From contig JADFYH010000008.1 of NCBI GenBank assembly GCA_015233135.1, positions 1 through 64,000 on the forward strand: a stretch of DNA of 64,000 bases, given 5' to 3'. This DNA is from Deltaproteobacteria bacterium (GTDB lineage: Bacteria; UBA10199; JADFYH01). Under the pieces are notes generated by a model, which was given only the letters and a program-made list of their open reading frames with translations, was not told where the DNA came from and did not search any database. Positions 15,879-23,099 of the stretch are shown here, piece after piece; within the stretch, counting starts at the first letter, position 1; every line of letters starts with the position of its first letter. The translations under genes and the position numbers were made by a program.

Positions 15879-17123
15879 TTAAATCAATTCCAACTTTTTC
15901 CCTACTTTATGAAACTTGTCCAAGGCAAAACTTAAATGATCTTTGGTGTGGGTCGACATCGTGGAAACCCTCAGCATGGCTTTGTCTTTTCCTACTGCAG
16001 GGTACAAAATAGGATTCACATAAACGCCTTCTTCGAGCAATTCTTTCCAAAGCAGCATGGTGTAAAGGTCGTTGCCAATATGCACAGGGACAATTGGGGT
16101 TTCGGTATTCCCTACCTTCCAACCCATGGCACTCAAGCCTTGGACGATGCTTTGTGCATTTTTGGCGGCTTGTAGTACCCGTTCAGGTTCTGCCCGTAAA
16201 ATTTTAAGGGATTCGCTGGCGGCGGCCAAATTAGCGGGGGTAATGGAGGCGGAAAAAATCATCGAACGGCCAAAGTGTTTGATATAGTCGATGACTTCAA
16301 AATCACCGGCCACACAGCCTCCTGTGGAGGCAAGGGATTTGGAGAAAGTGGCCATGATCAAATCCACTTCTTTACTCAATCCAAAATGCCCGGCCGTGCC
16401 TTCACCGCGTTTACCTAAAATTCCCAATCCATGGGCATCATCTATCAAGAGCCTGGCATTATGCTTTTTGGCGAGGGCAAGCATTTTAGGAAGAGGCGTG
16501 ATATCTCCTTCCATGCTGAAGACTCCATCAATGGCAATCAGCTTTGCCTGGTGCTTCGGGGCCGCCTGTAAAAGCCGTTCTAAATCTTCCGGATTATTGT
16601 GTTTAAAATAGTGGGTGTTGCATCCTGCCATCTTCACAGCGTCTTGCAGACTTGCGTGGTTGAGCTTATCCAGGAAAGCCGAGGTGTTTTCATTCGCCAA
16701 AGCGCTAATGATTCCGATATTGACCTGATAGCCTGTGGTGAAGACCAGGGCAGCTTCTTTTCCTAAAAAATCGGCGATCTCTCGTTCGAAGGTCTCATGA
16801 ATTTCCAAGGTACCATTGAGAAGTCGTGAGCCTGTGGCACTTGTCCCATATTTTCGTATCGCATCGATAGCGGCTTCCCGCACCCTGGGGTCTGTGGTGA
16901 GTCCGAGATAGTTGTTCGACCCCAGCATGATTACTTTCTTCCCTTTGATAATGGCTTCGGAACCCAGATTGCATTCCAAGGCCTGAAAGTAAGGGTACAT
17001 GCCCATTTCACGGACGGAGCCGACAATTTTTTGAAATTCTTTAGTCTTGCTAAAGACATCGCTGTCGCTAGTGTTTTCCAGGTGATGGCGATCGGAAATC
17101 AATTGATCTAATGCGTTGTTCAT
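15879..17123 (-). CDS. spt: serine palmitoyltransferase-like alpha-oxoamine synthase
   Basis: A 415-residue PLP enzyme. The start at ATG 17123 is preceded by AAGGTGG; the longer frame from 17183 has no such site. Family signs: MLGSNNYLGLTTDPRV, YGTSATGSRLLNGT, LDKLNHASLQDAV, DDAHGLGILG, and the PLP-lysine segment TFSKSLASTGGCVAGD. The TFSKS form with GGC/GGF following is the Spt pattern; BioF and Kbl normally have GTLGKA. It would condense serine (or another amino acid) with a fatty acyl thioester to start sphingoid base synthesis. It leads a leftward run with the GNAT and SDR genes. It is divergent from the glycosyltransferase at 17157 with only 33 bases between. Confidence 0.85.
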   Translation of the reverse strand: MNNALDQLISDRHHLENTSDSDVFSKTKEFQKIVGSVREMGMYPYFQALECNLGSEAIIKGKKVIMLGSNNYLGLTTDPRVREAAIDAIRKYGTSATGSRLLNGTLEIHETFEREIADFLGKEAALVFTTGYQVNIGIISALANENTSAFLDKLNHASLQDAVKMAGCNTHYFKHNNPEDLERLLQAAPKHQAKLIAIDGVFSMEGDITPLPKMLALAKKHNARLLIDDAHGLGILGKRGEGTAGHFGLSKEVDLIMATFSKSLASTGGCVAGDFEVIDYIKHFGRSMIFSASITPANLAAASESLKILRAEPERVLQAAKNAQSIVQGLSAMGWKVGNTETPIVPVHIGNDLYTMLLWKELLEEGVYVNPILYPAVGKDKAMLRVSTMSTHTKDHLSFALDKFHKVGKKLELI

Positions 17124-17156
17124 ATCCACCTTAAAAAGAGAAGTAAAGGAAGCCTG

Positions 17157-18173
17157 ATGACATTTTCCAAAAGAATCTGTCAATGTTTGTTTATGGGATT
17201 GGCTCCCAGGTTTTTGATCCTTGACTTTAAGGGGGGCTTAGATAAGAAAGCCGCGGTGAATCTCCTGACTCAAAATTTCAAGGGTTTTCCTTCGTTAGAA
17301 GATCCAATCTCAAAATCCTGGGTGGGGCAGAGTTCACAACGCCCACAAATCTCTATTATCATTCCGGCCTTTAATGAGGCGCGTTATCTGAAAAAATGTT
17401 TGGATTCTGTCTTACGTCAGGAGACAGACATCCCCTATGAAGTGATTGTGGTGGATAACCATAGCCAGGATGCAACTCCTCAGATTGCCCTCCAACAGGG
17501 AGTGCGACTGGTGCAGGAGTCTCATCGAGGTCTCACCCATGCCCGTGAAGCGGGCTATCGTGCAGCTCGAGCTCCGCTTTTAGCTTATGTGGATGCAGAC
17601 TCTATTGTCCCTTATCATTGGGTTGATGCGATCTACGAAGCTTTTCAACAAAGACCTGAAGCGATTGCCTTGTGTGGCTCCTTCCGCTACGTCCTCAAAT
17701 CGACGTTGCATCGTTTTATCTTTTCACTTTATTTTCATATGGTAGAGCCTGTGGCCGATTTCTTTTTGAAAGGGCAGCGCCTGGCGGGTGGAAATTTTGC
17801 TGTGCGAAAAGAAGCCCTCCAGAAAATTGGGGGTTTTAATCTGGAAATAGAATTTTACGGAGAAGACATGGAGCTGGCTTCCCGCCTGAAAAAAGTGGGA
17901 GCTATTGTTCCTATGGGAGCCCGTATATTATCTTCGGGGCGACGATTCGATAAAAAAGGGATTGTCATCCCCGGTTTTATTTATCTCTTCAACTACCTCT
18001 GGCTCTTTATCTTTAAAAAACCCATTTTTTCTTTTTACGATGTGGCCGAAGAGGATGTTAGCTATAGCCATGCCAGTGACCAGGATGTTTCTTCGGAGAC
18101 CCTCACACTTGAGGGGCATCCGGCAGAGGAAGTTTTACCCCAAGTTCCCTCTCCCTTGATGGGAGAGGGTTAG
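17157..18173 (+). CDS. glycosyltransferase family 2
   Basis: 338 residues. After a 60-residue N-terminal extension comes the GT-A fold: ISIIIPAFNEARYLKKCLDS, VIVVDNHSQDAT, the DxD motif in AYVDADS, and GGNFAVRKEAL..GGFN..GEDMELASRL. A hydrophobic C-terminal stretch (about 262-290) suggests membrane contact. It transfers a sugar from a nucleotide donor to an unknown, perhaps lipid, acceptor. It begins a rightward run of genes with overlaps. The C-terminus (PSPLMGEG) and stop codon are encoded by a family C repeat. AAAGGAAG precedes the chosen ATG. Confidence 0.8.
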   Translation: MTFSKRICQCLFMGLAPRFLILDFKGGLDKKAAVNLLTQNFKGFPSLEDPISKSWVGQSSQRPQISIIIPAFNEARYLKKCLDSVLRQETDIPYEVIVVDNHSQDATPQIALQQGVRLVQESHRGLTHAREAGYRAARAPLLAYVDADSIVPYHWVDAIYEAFQQRPEAIALCGSFRYVLKSTLHRFIFSLYFHMVEPVADFFLKGQRLAGGNFAVRKEALQKIGGFNLEIEFYGEDMELASRLKKVGAIVPMGARILSSGRRFDKKGIVIPGFIYLFNYLWLFIFKKPIFSFYDVAEEDVSYSHASDQDVSSETLTLEGHPAEEVLPQVPSPLMGEG

Positions 18174-18183
18174 GGAGAGGGTG
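18145..18183. repeat. family C repeat spanning a stop and the next start
   Basis: TTCCCTCTCCCTTGATGGGA.. then GAGAGGGTTAGGGAGAGGGTG. TAG at 18171-18173 ends the GT2 gene, and the terminal GTG (18181-18183) is the start of the deacetylase with GGGAGAGG just before it. Confidence 0.8.
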
Positions 18184-18834
18184 AAAAGTCAAAAAGGGAC
18201 TTCCGTGCGTGTCTTTAAAAAGCTTAGTCTTGGCGGAAAAAAAATTGCCCTCACTTTTGATGATGGTCCGGATTCTACTCATACCCTTTCCTTGCTTCGT
18301 TTTCTTGAAACCCAAAATGTCCCGGCCTGCTTCTTTTTAATTGCAGAAAAGGTGGCTCGATATGCCGAAATCAGTCTGGAAATTCACAAGAGGGGTTTTG
18401 AGATTGGCAATCACAGTGCTTCCCATCGCTGGGGCACGGCCTTTTCCCCCTTCATTTTAAGGCAAGAGCTTGAAGCCTCCGAGATCATATTCCGAAAAAT
18501 TTTTCGTAAAACCCCTCGCTTGTATCGACCTCCCCGAGGGATTTTGTTTCCCTGGATGAAAACGGTCTTGGCCCAGTCTCACTACGACTTGGTTTACTGG
18601 ACGGAGATGCCAGGAGATTATTGGCCCTGGCATTCCCCAGACAGCATCCGCCAAAAATTGCTTTCTTCTGTTCAAGAAAAATCGATTTGGACCTTTCACG
18701 ATGGTTTGAATTTGTGGGGGCAGGGAAAGGGTTTTGCCCTGGATCTGCTGCGGGAATTGATTCCCTATTATCAGGATCAGGGTTATGAGTTTGTGAGTTT
18801 GAGAGAGGGCTTGGAGGTGGAGGTTTATCGATGA
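18181..18834 (+). CDS. NodB-type polysaccharide deacetylase
   Basis: 217 residues from a GTG start located at the edge of a repeat. All five NodB motifs are visible: TFDDGPD (metal/catalytic Asp pair), HSASHRW (metal His pair), RPPRG, DYWPW and a C-terminal FHDG. It hydrolyses N-acetyl (or other acyl) groups from sugars. There is no signal peptide, so it probably acts in the cytosol on a lipid-linked or nucleotide-linked sugar, like ArnD-type members. It overlaps the GT4 gene by 4 bases. Confidence 0.85.
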   Translation: MKSQKGTSVRVFKKLSLGGKKIALTFDDGPDSTHTLSLLRFLETQNVPACFFLIAEKVARYAEISLEIHKRGFEIGNHSASHRWGTAFSPFILRQELEASEIIFRKIFRKTPRLYRPPRGILFPWMKTVLAQSHYDLVYWTEMPGDYWPWHSPDSIRQKLLSSVQEKSIWTFHDGLNLWGQGKGFALDLLRELIPYYQDQGYEFVSLREGLEVEVYR

Positions 18835-19976
18835 AAACCATCACCATCGTCGCCAACGAGCCCTACCACTCACTCTCCGGAGGCATCCCCCGTTTTCTGC
18901 AAGAAATTGGACCGCGTTTGTCCCGTTTTCTGAATGTGCAAATGGCAGTGATTGGCAACTCCAGAAAAATGAGTATCGAAACCCTGAATCCTCATTTTAC
19001 GCTTTATCATTTTCCTCATTATGCCCTGCCGGTGGGAGACAGTTACCCTCCTCGTTTTTTGAAAAAAGAAATGAAAGCACTCATTCAAGGTAGCGATGTG
19101 GTTTTTGTGCAAACCGTCGATTGTTTTATTCCTCTTTATTACTGTAAAAAATTCAAGAAACCCCTGCTCATGTATTTTCATGGCATCGATTGGGAAACCT
19201 TTCCGCGCGCCCTGGGTTTCCCTTGGCTTGCAAAAAAAATTGTTCCTCTGGTGAAGTCCTATGCGCGCTATTGGTATAATCGCTGTTCTTGTTTGCTTGT
19301 TCCTTCTGCGACGCTTGTTCCCGTCTTGGAGCAGGCCAAAATAGTGTCGCCAAAACATATCCTTCCTTTGGGTGTGGATGCTCAGCAATTTCGGCCTTCT
19401 TTGAATTCCTGCTATTGCAAAGAAAGAATAGGTCTGCAAGAAAGTGATTTGGTGCTGGGTTACACCGGAAGACTGGCCCGCGAAAAAAACATCGATTTTT
19501 TATTGAATGTTTTTGAGCGGCTTCAAAAAGAATTTTCCGCTCTTAAACTTTTACTCGTGGGAAGTGGGGTAAAAGATTTTGAAGCTAAAATTCGGCAAAA
19601 CCCTGCAGTCCTAGCGGTGGGCCAAAAAAATGAGGTGCTGCCTTATCTACAGGCCATGGATGTTTTTGTGATGCCTTCCCAAACTGAAACGAGCTCTCTT
19701 TCTACCATGGAAGCGATGGCATCAGGTCTTCCGATTATTGCCTTTGATGTAGGTTGCTTACGAGACTATGTCCAGAATGGGCAAAATGGATATTTGGTTC
19801 CTTTGGGGAATGAAGAAGATTTTTATTCCAAAATTCGCCATTTGCTGCAAGAGAAGGAGCTCCGACAAAATATTGGAAGAGAGGCTCGCCAGGGTATGGA
19901 AGTTCGTTTCAACTGGGAGGATACAGTGCGTGAGCTTTATGAAGTCATCGAAAAAATAGTGTTCAAAGTAATATGA
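18831..19976 (+). CDS. glycosyltransferase family 4
   Basis: 381 residues with a GT-B fold: Gly-rich N-terminal donor/acceptor loop (SLSGGIPRFLQE), LGYTGRLAREKNIDFLL at the start of the C-terminal domain, LLLVGSG, and the EX7E motif in ETSSLSTMEAM. It belongs to the broad group that includes PimA and PIG-A, which glycosylate phosphatidylinositol, but the donor and acceptor cannot be fixed here. Its neighbours (AUR1-like PAP2, PIG-L deacetylase) make a GlcNAc transfer onto an inositol lipid an attractive guess. Overlaps both neighbours by 4 bases. Confidence 0.8.
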   Translation: MKTITIVANEPYHSLSGGIPRFLQEIGPRLSRFLNVQMAVIGNSRKMSIETLNPHFTLYHFPHYALPVGDSYPPRFLKKEMKALIQGSDVVFVQTVDCFIPLYYCKKFKKPLLMYFHGIDWETFPRALGFPWLAKKIVPLVKSYARYWYNRCSCLLVPSATLVPVLEQAKIVSPKHILPLGVDAQQFRPSLNSCYCKERIGLQESDLVLGYTGRLAREKNIDFLLNVFERLQKEFSALKLLLVGSGVKDFEAKIRQNPAVLAVGQKNEVLPYLQAMDVFVMPSQTETSSLSTMEAMASGLPIIAFDVGCLRDYVQNGQNGYLVPLGNEEDFYSKIRHLLQEKELRQNIGREARQGMEVRFNWEDTVRELYEVIEKIVFKVI

Positions 19977-20938
19977 ATTTTTCATCACAACAGCCTGCAA
20001 GTCCTTTTTTTTCCTGGTTCAAGGTAAGCCTCGTTTTTGTTATTTTTTTGGCAGTCAATTTTATCATGGGAAATTTGCATTATCCCCATGTGCTTTTTAG
20101 TTCTGCTATTTTTATTTTGTTCGCTTTGCATCCTAACACCCGACTATTTCTTGTTTTAGCGATTCCCATTTTATTACAAAATGTTATTTTTGACTCTTTC
20201 CGTTTTGTGCCTTTTCATTGGTATTTGCCCATTCATGTTCGGGAACCTTATCTTTTTGATCAGTATTTCTTTTCGATTTTTTATCAGGGTCGAACTTATC
20301 TTCCCCATGAGTTTTTAATGCATTTCCAGCGACCTCTTTTGGATCTTATTTCGGGTGCGCTTTATAATGTGTTAGATCCCGTGGTCGTATTATTGGTGGT
20401 GCTGTTCTGGAAGATGAAAGATGAATATTTCGCCGCGCGCTACACCTCTGCTTTTTTGCTCATGAATTTCTTTGCCTTTGCCACTTATCTTTTTTACCCC
20501 GCCGCTGCCCCCTGGTATGTGTCCAAATATGGTTTTATTTCTCCTTTGATGCCCGTTCCCGGGAGCCCTGCTGGGCTTGCCCGCTTTGATCAACTTCTGG
20601 GTTTAGGGGTCTCCAAAGAGTTTTATTCCATGAGTCCTGTGGTGTTTGGTGCCCTGCCTTCTATGCATGCTGGTTTTACGATGCTGGGTTTTCTCTATTC
20701 CCTGAAGCTAGGTAAAAGATGGTCTATTCCCATAGGAATTTATAGTTTGGGGATGTGGTTATCGGCCTTGTATTTGGAGCATCATTATGTGATCGATATC
20801 CTCTTGGGTATTTTCTACGCCCTGATTGCCTACATTTTGATGGAAAAGTGTTTTGTAAAGGCCAATGCAAGCATATTGGATTTCCTCAATAAAATGCTTC
20901 TTTATCCCAAGGCACCCTGTTTGTTGGGTAAAAAATGA
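19973..20938 (+). CDS. PAP2-superfamily membrane enzyme of the AUR1 (inositol phosphorylceramide synthase) type
   Basis: 321 residues with about seven membrane helices. Phosphatase-like motifs: ALPSMHAGF (about 228-235) and EHHYVIDILLG (about 269-279), which give the catalytic His pair and Asp in the HHYxxD arrangement found in fungal AUR1 and related bacterial PAP2_3 proteins. Such enzymes move phosphoinositol (or another phospho-head group) from a phospholipid to ceramide. With ceramide genes 3-6 kb away and inositol-phosphate genes in the same window, an inositol phosphorylceramide synthase role is reasonable. It could instead be a plain lipid phosphatase. Confidence 0.75.
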   Translation: MNFSSQQPASPFFSWFKVSLVFVIFLAVNFIMGNLHYPHVLFSSAIFILFALHPNTRLFLVLAIPILLQNVIFDSFRFVPFHWYLPIHVREPYLFDQYFFSIFYQGRTYLPHEFLMHFQRPLLDLISGALYNVLDPVVVLLVVLFWKMKDEYFAARYTSAFLLMNFFAFATYLFYPAAAPWYVSKYGFISPLMPVPGSPAGLARFDQLLGLGVSKEFYSMSPVVFGALPSMHAGFTMLGFLYSLKLGKRWSIPIGIYSLGMWLSALYLEHHYVIDILLGIFYALIAYILMEKCFVKANASILDFLNKMLLYPKAPCLLGKK

Positions 20939-21774
20939 ATGAAGTTTTAATTATTTCCCCTCACTACGATGATGCGGTTTTTTCCTGTGGGGGAATTCTT
21001 TCCAATCCCTCTCAAGACTATCAATTCGAAGTTCTAAATGTGTTTTCGCATTCTGGGAGAAGAACCGCCCAAAGAAAAAAAGAAGAGGCAGCCGCCTCCG
21101 AATATTTAAATTATCAAAGTCATAGTCTCGGGTTTTCTGATTATGAACGACGAGATTTTTTTGGTTTTTTACCCTCTCGCATGCATCGATTTTTAGGTGC
21201 AGAAGATGAAGAGGTTTTCAAGAAAGTCGAAACCGCTTTTCTGGATTTTTTAAAAAATAAAAACTTTCACTCTCTCTATTTTCCACTGGGCATAGGAATG
21301 CATATCGACCACGAAATCTGTTTTCGCTTGGCGAAAAGTTTGTCGAAACAGAATTCCGGCGAGATTTATTTTTATGAGGATTTGCCTTATGCCTTGTTGC
21401 CAGGTTTGACTGAACTTCGTCTTTTCCAGCTTGGAATATCAAGTCCTGAATCTTTAGCTGGCTGGCAAGACATGGCTGATTTTCTCTATACCCGACCTTT
21501 CTGGAAGAGGCTTAAAATTTTTAAAAAAATACTCACTCCACTCATTAAAAACTTTTGGCAAAAACGGCTGCGTGTTCTAGGGCAGCTTCCATTGAAAGCG
21601 AAGTATTTTTATTTAGGGTATTCTCTTGAAATGAAAAACAAGGCGGCTTGTTTGTATGAGAGCCAAGTCAAAGATTTTTTTTCTTCACCGGAAGATTCCC
21701 TGGAGTGTTTTAAAAAATATTCAGAAAAAGTGGGAGTGGATTATCCCAGTGAGAGAGTGTGGCAGTTGCTTTAA
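20935..21774 (+). CDS. PIG-L/LmbE family deacetylase
   Basis: 279 residues. Zinc-site motifs ISPHYDDA (7-14) and MHIDH (122-126) are intact; the C-terminal part is family-variable. Relatives deacetylate GlcNAc-phosphatidylinositol (PIG-L), GlcNAc-inositol (MshB) or other GlcNAc conjugates. It overlaps the PAP2 gene by 4 bases and closes the tightly coupled part of the run. A second deacetylase (NodB type) in the same operon suggests two deacylation steps or two sugars. Confidence 0.8.
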   Translation: MNEVLIISPHYDDAVFSCGGILSNPSQDYQFEVLNVFSHSGRRTAQRKKEEAAASEYLNYQSHSLGFSDYERRDFFGFLPSRMHRFLGAEDEEVFKKVETAFLDFLKNKNFHSLYFPLGIGMHIDHEICFRLAKSLSKQNSGEIYFYEDLPYALLPGLTELRLFQLGISSPESLAGWQDMADFLYTRPFWKRLKIFKKILTPLIKNFWQKRLRVLGQLPLKAKYFYLGYSLEMKNKAACLYESQVKDFFSSPEDSLECFKKYSEKVGVDYPSERVWQLL

Positions 21775-21819
21775 TGATGCAGCTTGCGCGATTTTTTTAT
21801 GAAGTTTGATTGAATTTCT

Positions 21820-21924
21820 GTAGGGGCGGTGCCTCTGTGCCCGCCCGCACTTGGCTACATTTTGCTGCTATGAATTCCAATTGAAAAACCAAATTACGGG
21901 CGGGCACAGAGGCACCGCCCCTAC
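21820..21924. repeat. family A hairpin repeat, copy 2
   Basis: 30-base arms at 21820-21849 and 21895-21924 with one mismatch. It separates the PIG-L gene from the UPF0104 gene. Confidence 0.9.
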
Positions 21925-21955
21925 GAAAAAAAATATTGTGATTGCAATGGCATAA

Positions 21956-22927
21956 ATGAAAAGTACCTTTAAAAAATCACTTCCCTATTTTACTTTTCTG
22001 ATTTCCCTACTTCTGCTCGCCTTTTGTTTCCAAGAAATCTCCTGGCAAGAATTCCGACTTTCTCTGCAACAAATTTCCTGGAAGTTTTTGGCTTTCGCTT
22101 TTATTCCCCTTTTGTCTTTGGTGTTTGTCAAAAGCCTGCAGTGGAAATGTTTTTCCAAAGAGAAACGAGAGATTCCGTTTTCAAGTTTGTTTGAAGCCAT
22201 TTCCACCTGGTTGATGATGGTCAACCTACTTCCCTTCTGGATGGGAGAAGCGTTTCTGATTTATATTCTGGGCCAACGTTTCCAATTTGGAAAAACTTAT
22301 TCCACGTCCCTTCTTACTCTAGATCAAATCTTTGAAGGGCTTTCGTTGATGTGCATTTTTTCATTGTTGATTTTGGCTCATCAAATTCCAACTTGGATGC
22401 AAATCCCCATCCATGTTTTTTTTATAGGGATTTTCTTTTTTTATTTTCTGCTTTTGATTTTGGCCTATCGTTTTCGGCATTCCAAACGCTTGCTTCATGA
22501 AGAGATGAAATTGAAAAATCGAATGTTTCAGGTATTTAAAAACTGGGCGAGTGAACTTTCACTTCTTCATCGTTTGGGGCCTACTCTTTTCTCGCTTTTT
22601 TTTGCCCTCTGTATTAAAGCACTCGAATATTTCTCTCTCACTCTCTTGCAATGGGGTTTAGGTTTAACTCTTCCCTGGTGGGCTCCCCTACTGATTATTG
22701 CGGGGCTCAATTTGGCTTTGATGATTCCTATGGCGCCTGCCAATCTAGGGGTGTTTGAGGCCACGGTATTTTATTTATATCAAAATTTGGGAGTGCATTC
22801 GGGAGACTGTATGGTTTTGGCTTTAAGCTACCATGGCCTGTATTTAGCGGCTTTGGTGTTGCCGGGATATTTTGTGTTTGTAAAAAGAGGGTTTCGTTTG
22901 CCGGGGCCAAACAATGTTTTTAATTAA
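21956..22927 (+). CDS. flippase-like integral membrane protein (UPF0104 family)
   Basis: 323 residues, about eight membrane segments. SLVFVKSLQWKCF and MMVNLLPFWMGEAFLIYILG replace the NPGG region of close relatives, LLTLDQIFEG corresponds to the usual DR-containing helix, and APANLGVFEATV is the C-terminal signature. It is diverged from the copy at 2174. Its position after lipid-sugar genes and before an MMPL transporter suggests lipid movement across the inner membrane. The preceding hairpin may reduce transcription reading in from the PIG-L side. Confidence 0.7.
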   Translation: MKSTFKKSLPYFTFLISLLLLAFCFQEISWQEFRLSLQQISWKFLAFAFIPLLSLVFVKSLQWKCFSKEKREIPFSSLFEAISTWLMMVNLLPFWMGEAFLIYILGQRFQFGKTYSTSLLTLDQIFEGLSLMCIFSLLILAHQIPTWMQIPIHVFFIGIFFFYFLLLILAYRFRHSKRLLHEEMKLKNRMFQVFKNWASELSLLHRLGPTLFSLFFALCIKALEYFSLTLLQWGLGLTLPWWAPLLIIAGLNLALMIPMAPANLGVFEATVFYLYQNLGVHSGDCMVLALSYHGLYLAALVLPGYFVFVKRGFRLPGPNNVFN

Positions 22928-22946
22928 ATGCACGTTGAACAAGCGC

Positions 22947-23044
22947 TTCCCCTCTCCCCTTGTGGGAGAGGGCTGGGTGAGGGGTATTCCGAGTGCACTC
23001 AAGATCACCCTCCCTCTGACTCCCTCCCCTCAAGGGAGGGAGGA
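22947..23044. repeat. family C repeat, double-arm copy 1
   Basis: CCCCTCTCCCCTTGTGGGAG.. and ..CCTCCCCTCAAGGGAGGGAGG arms around a GTGCAC-centred spacer. A second double-arm copy is at 51545. Nothing else is seen in this gap. Confidence 0.8.
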
Positions 23045-23099
23045 TTTTTGAGATAAATTTATTTTTAAAATCTGCGAAACTCAAGTTAGTGAAACCTTT

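Noticed and set aside
15879-17123. BioF or Kbl instead of serine palmitoyltransferase
   Set aside because: The PLP-lysine segment reads TFSKSLASTGG, not GTLGKA, and no biotin or threonine-degradation genes are adjacent.
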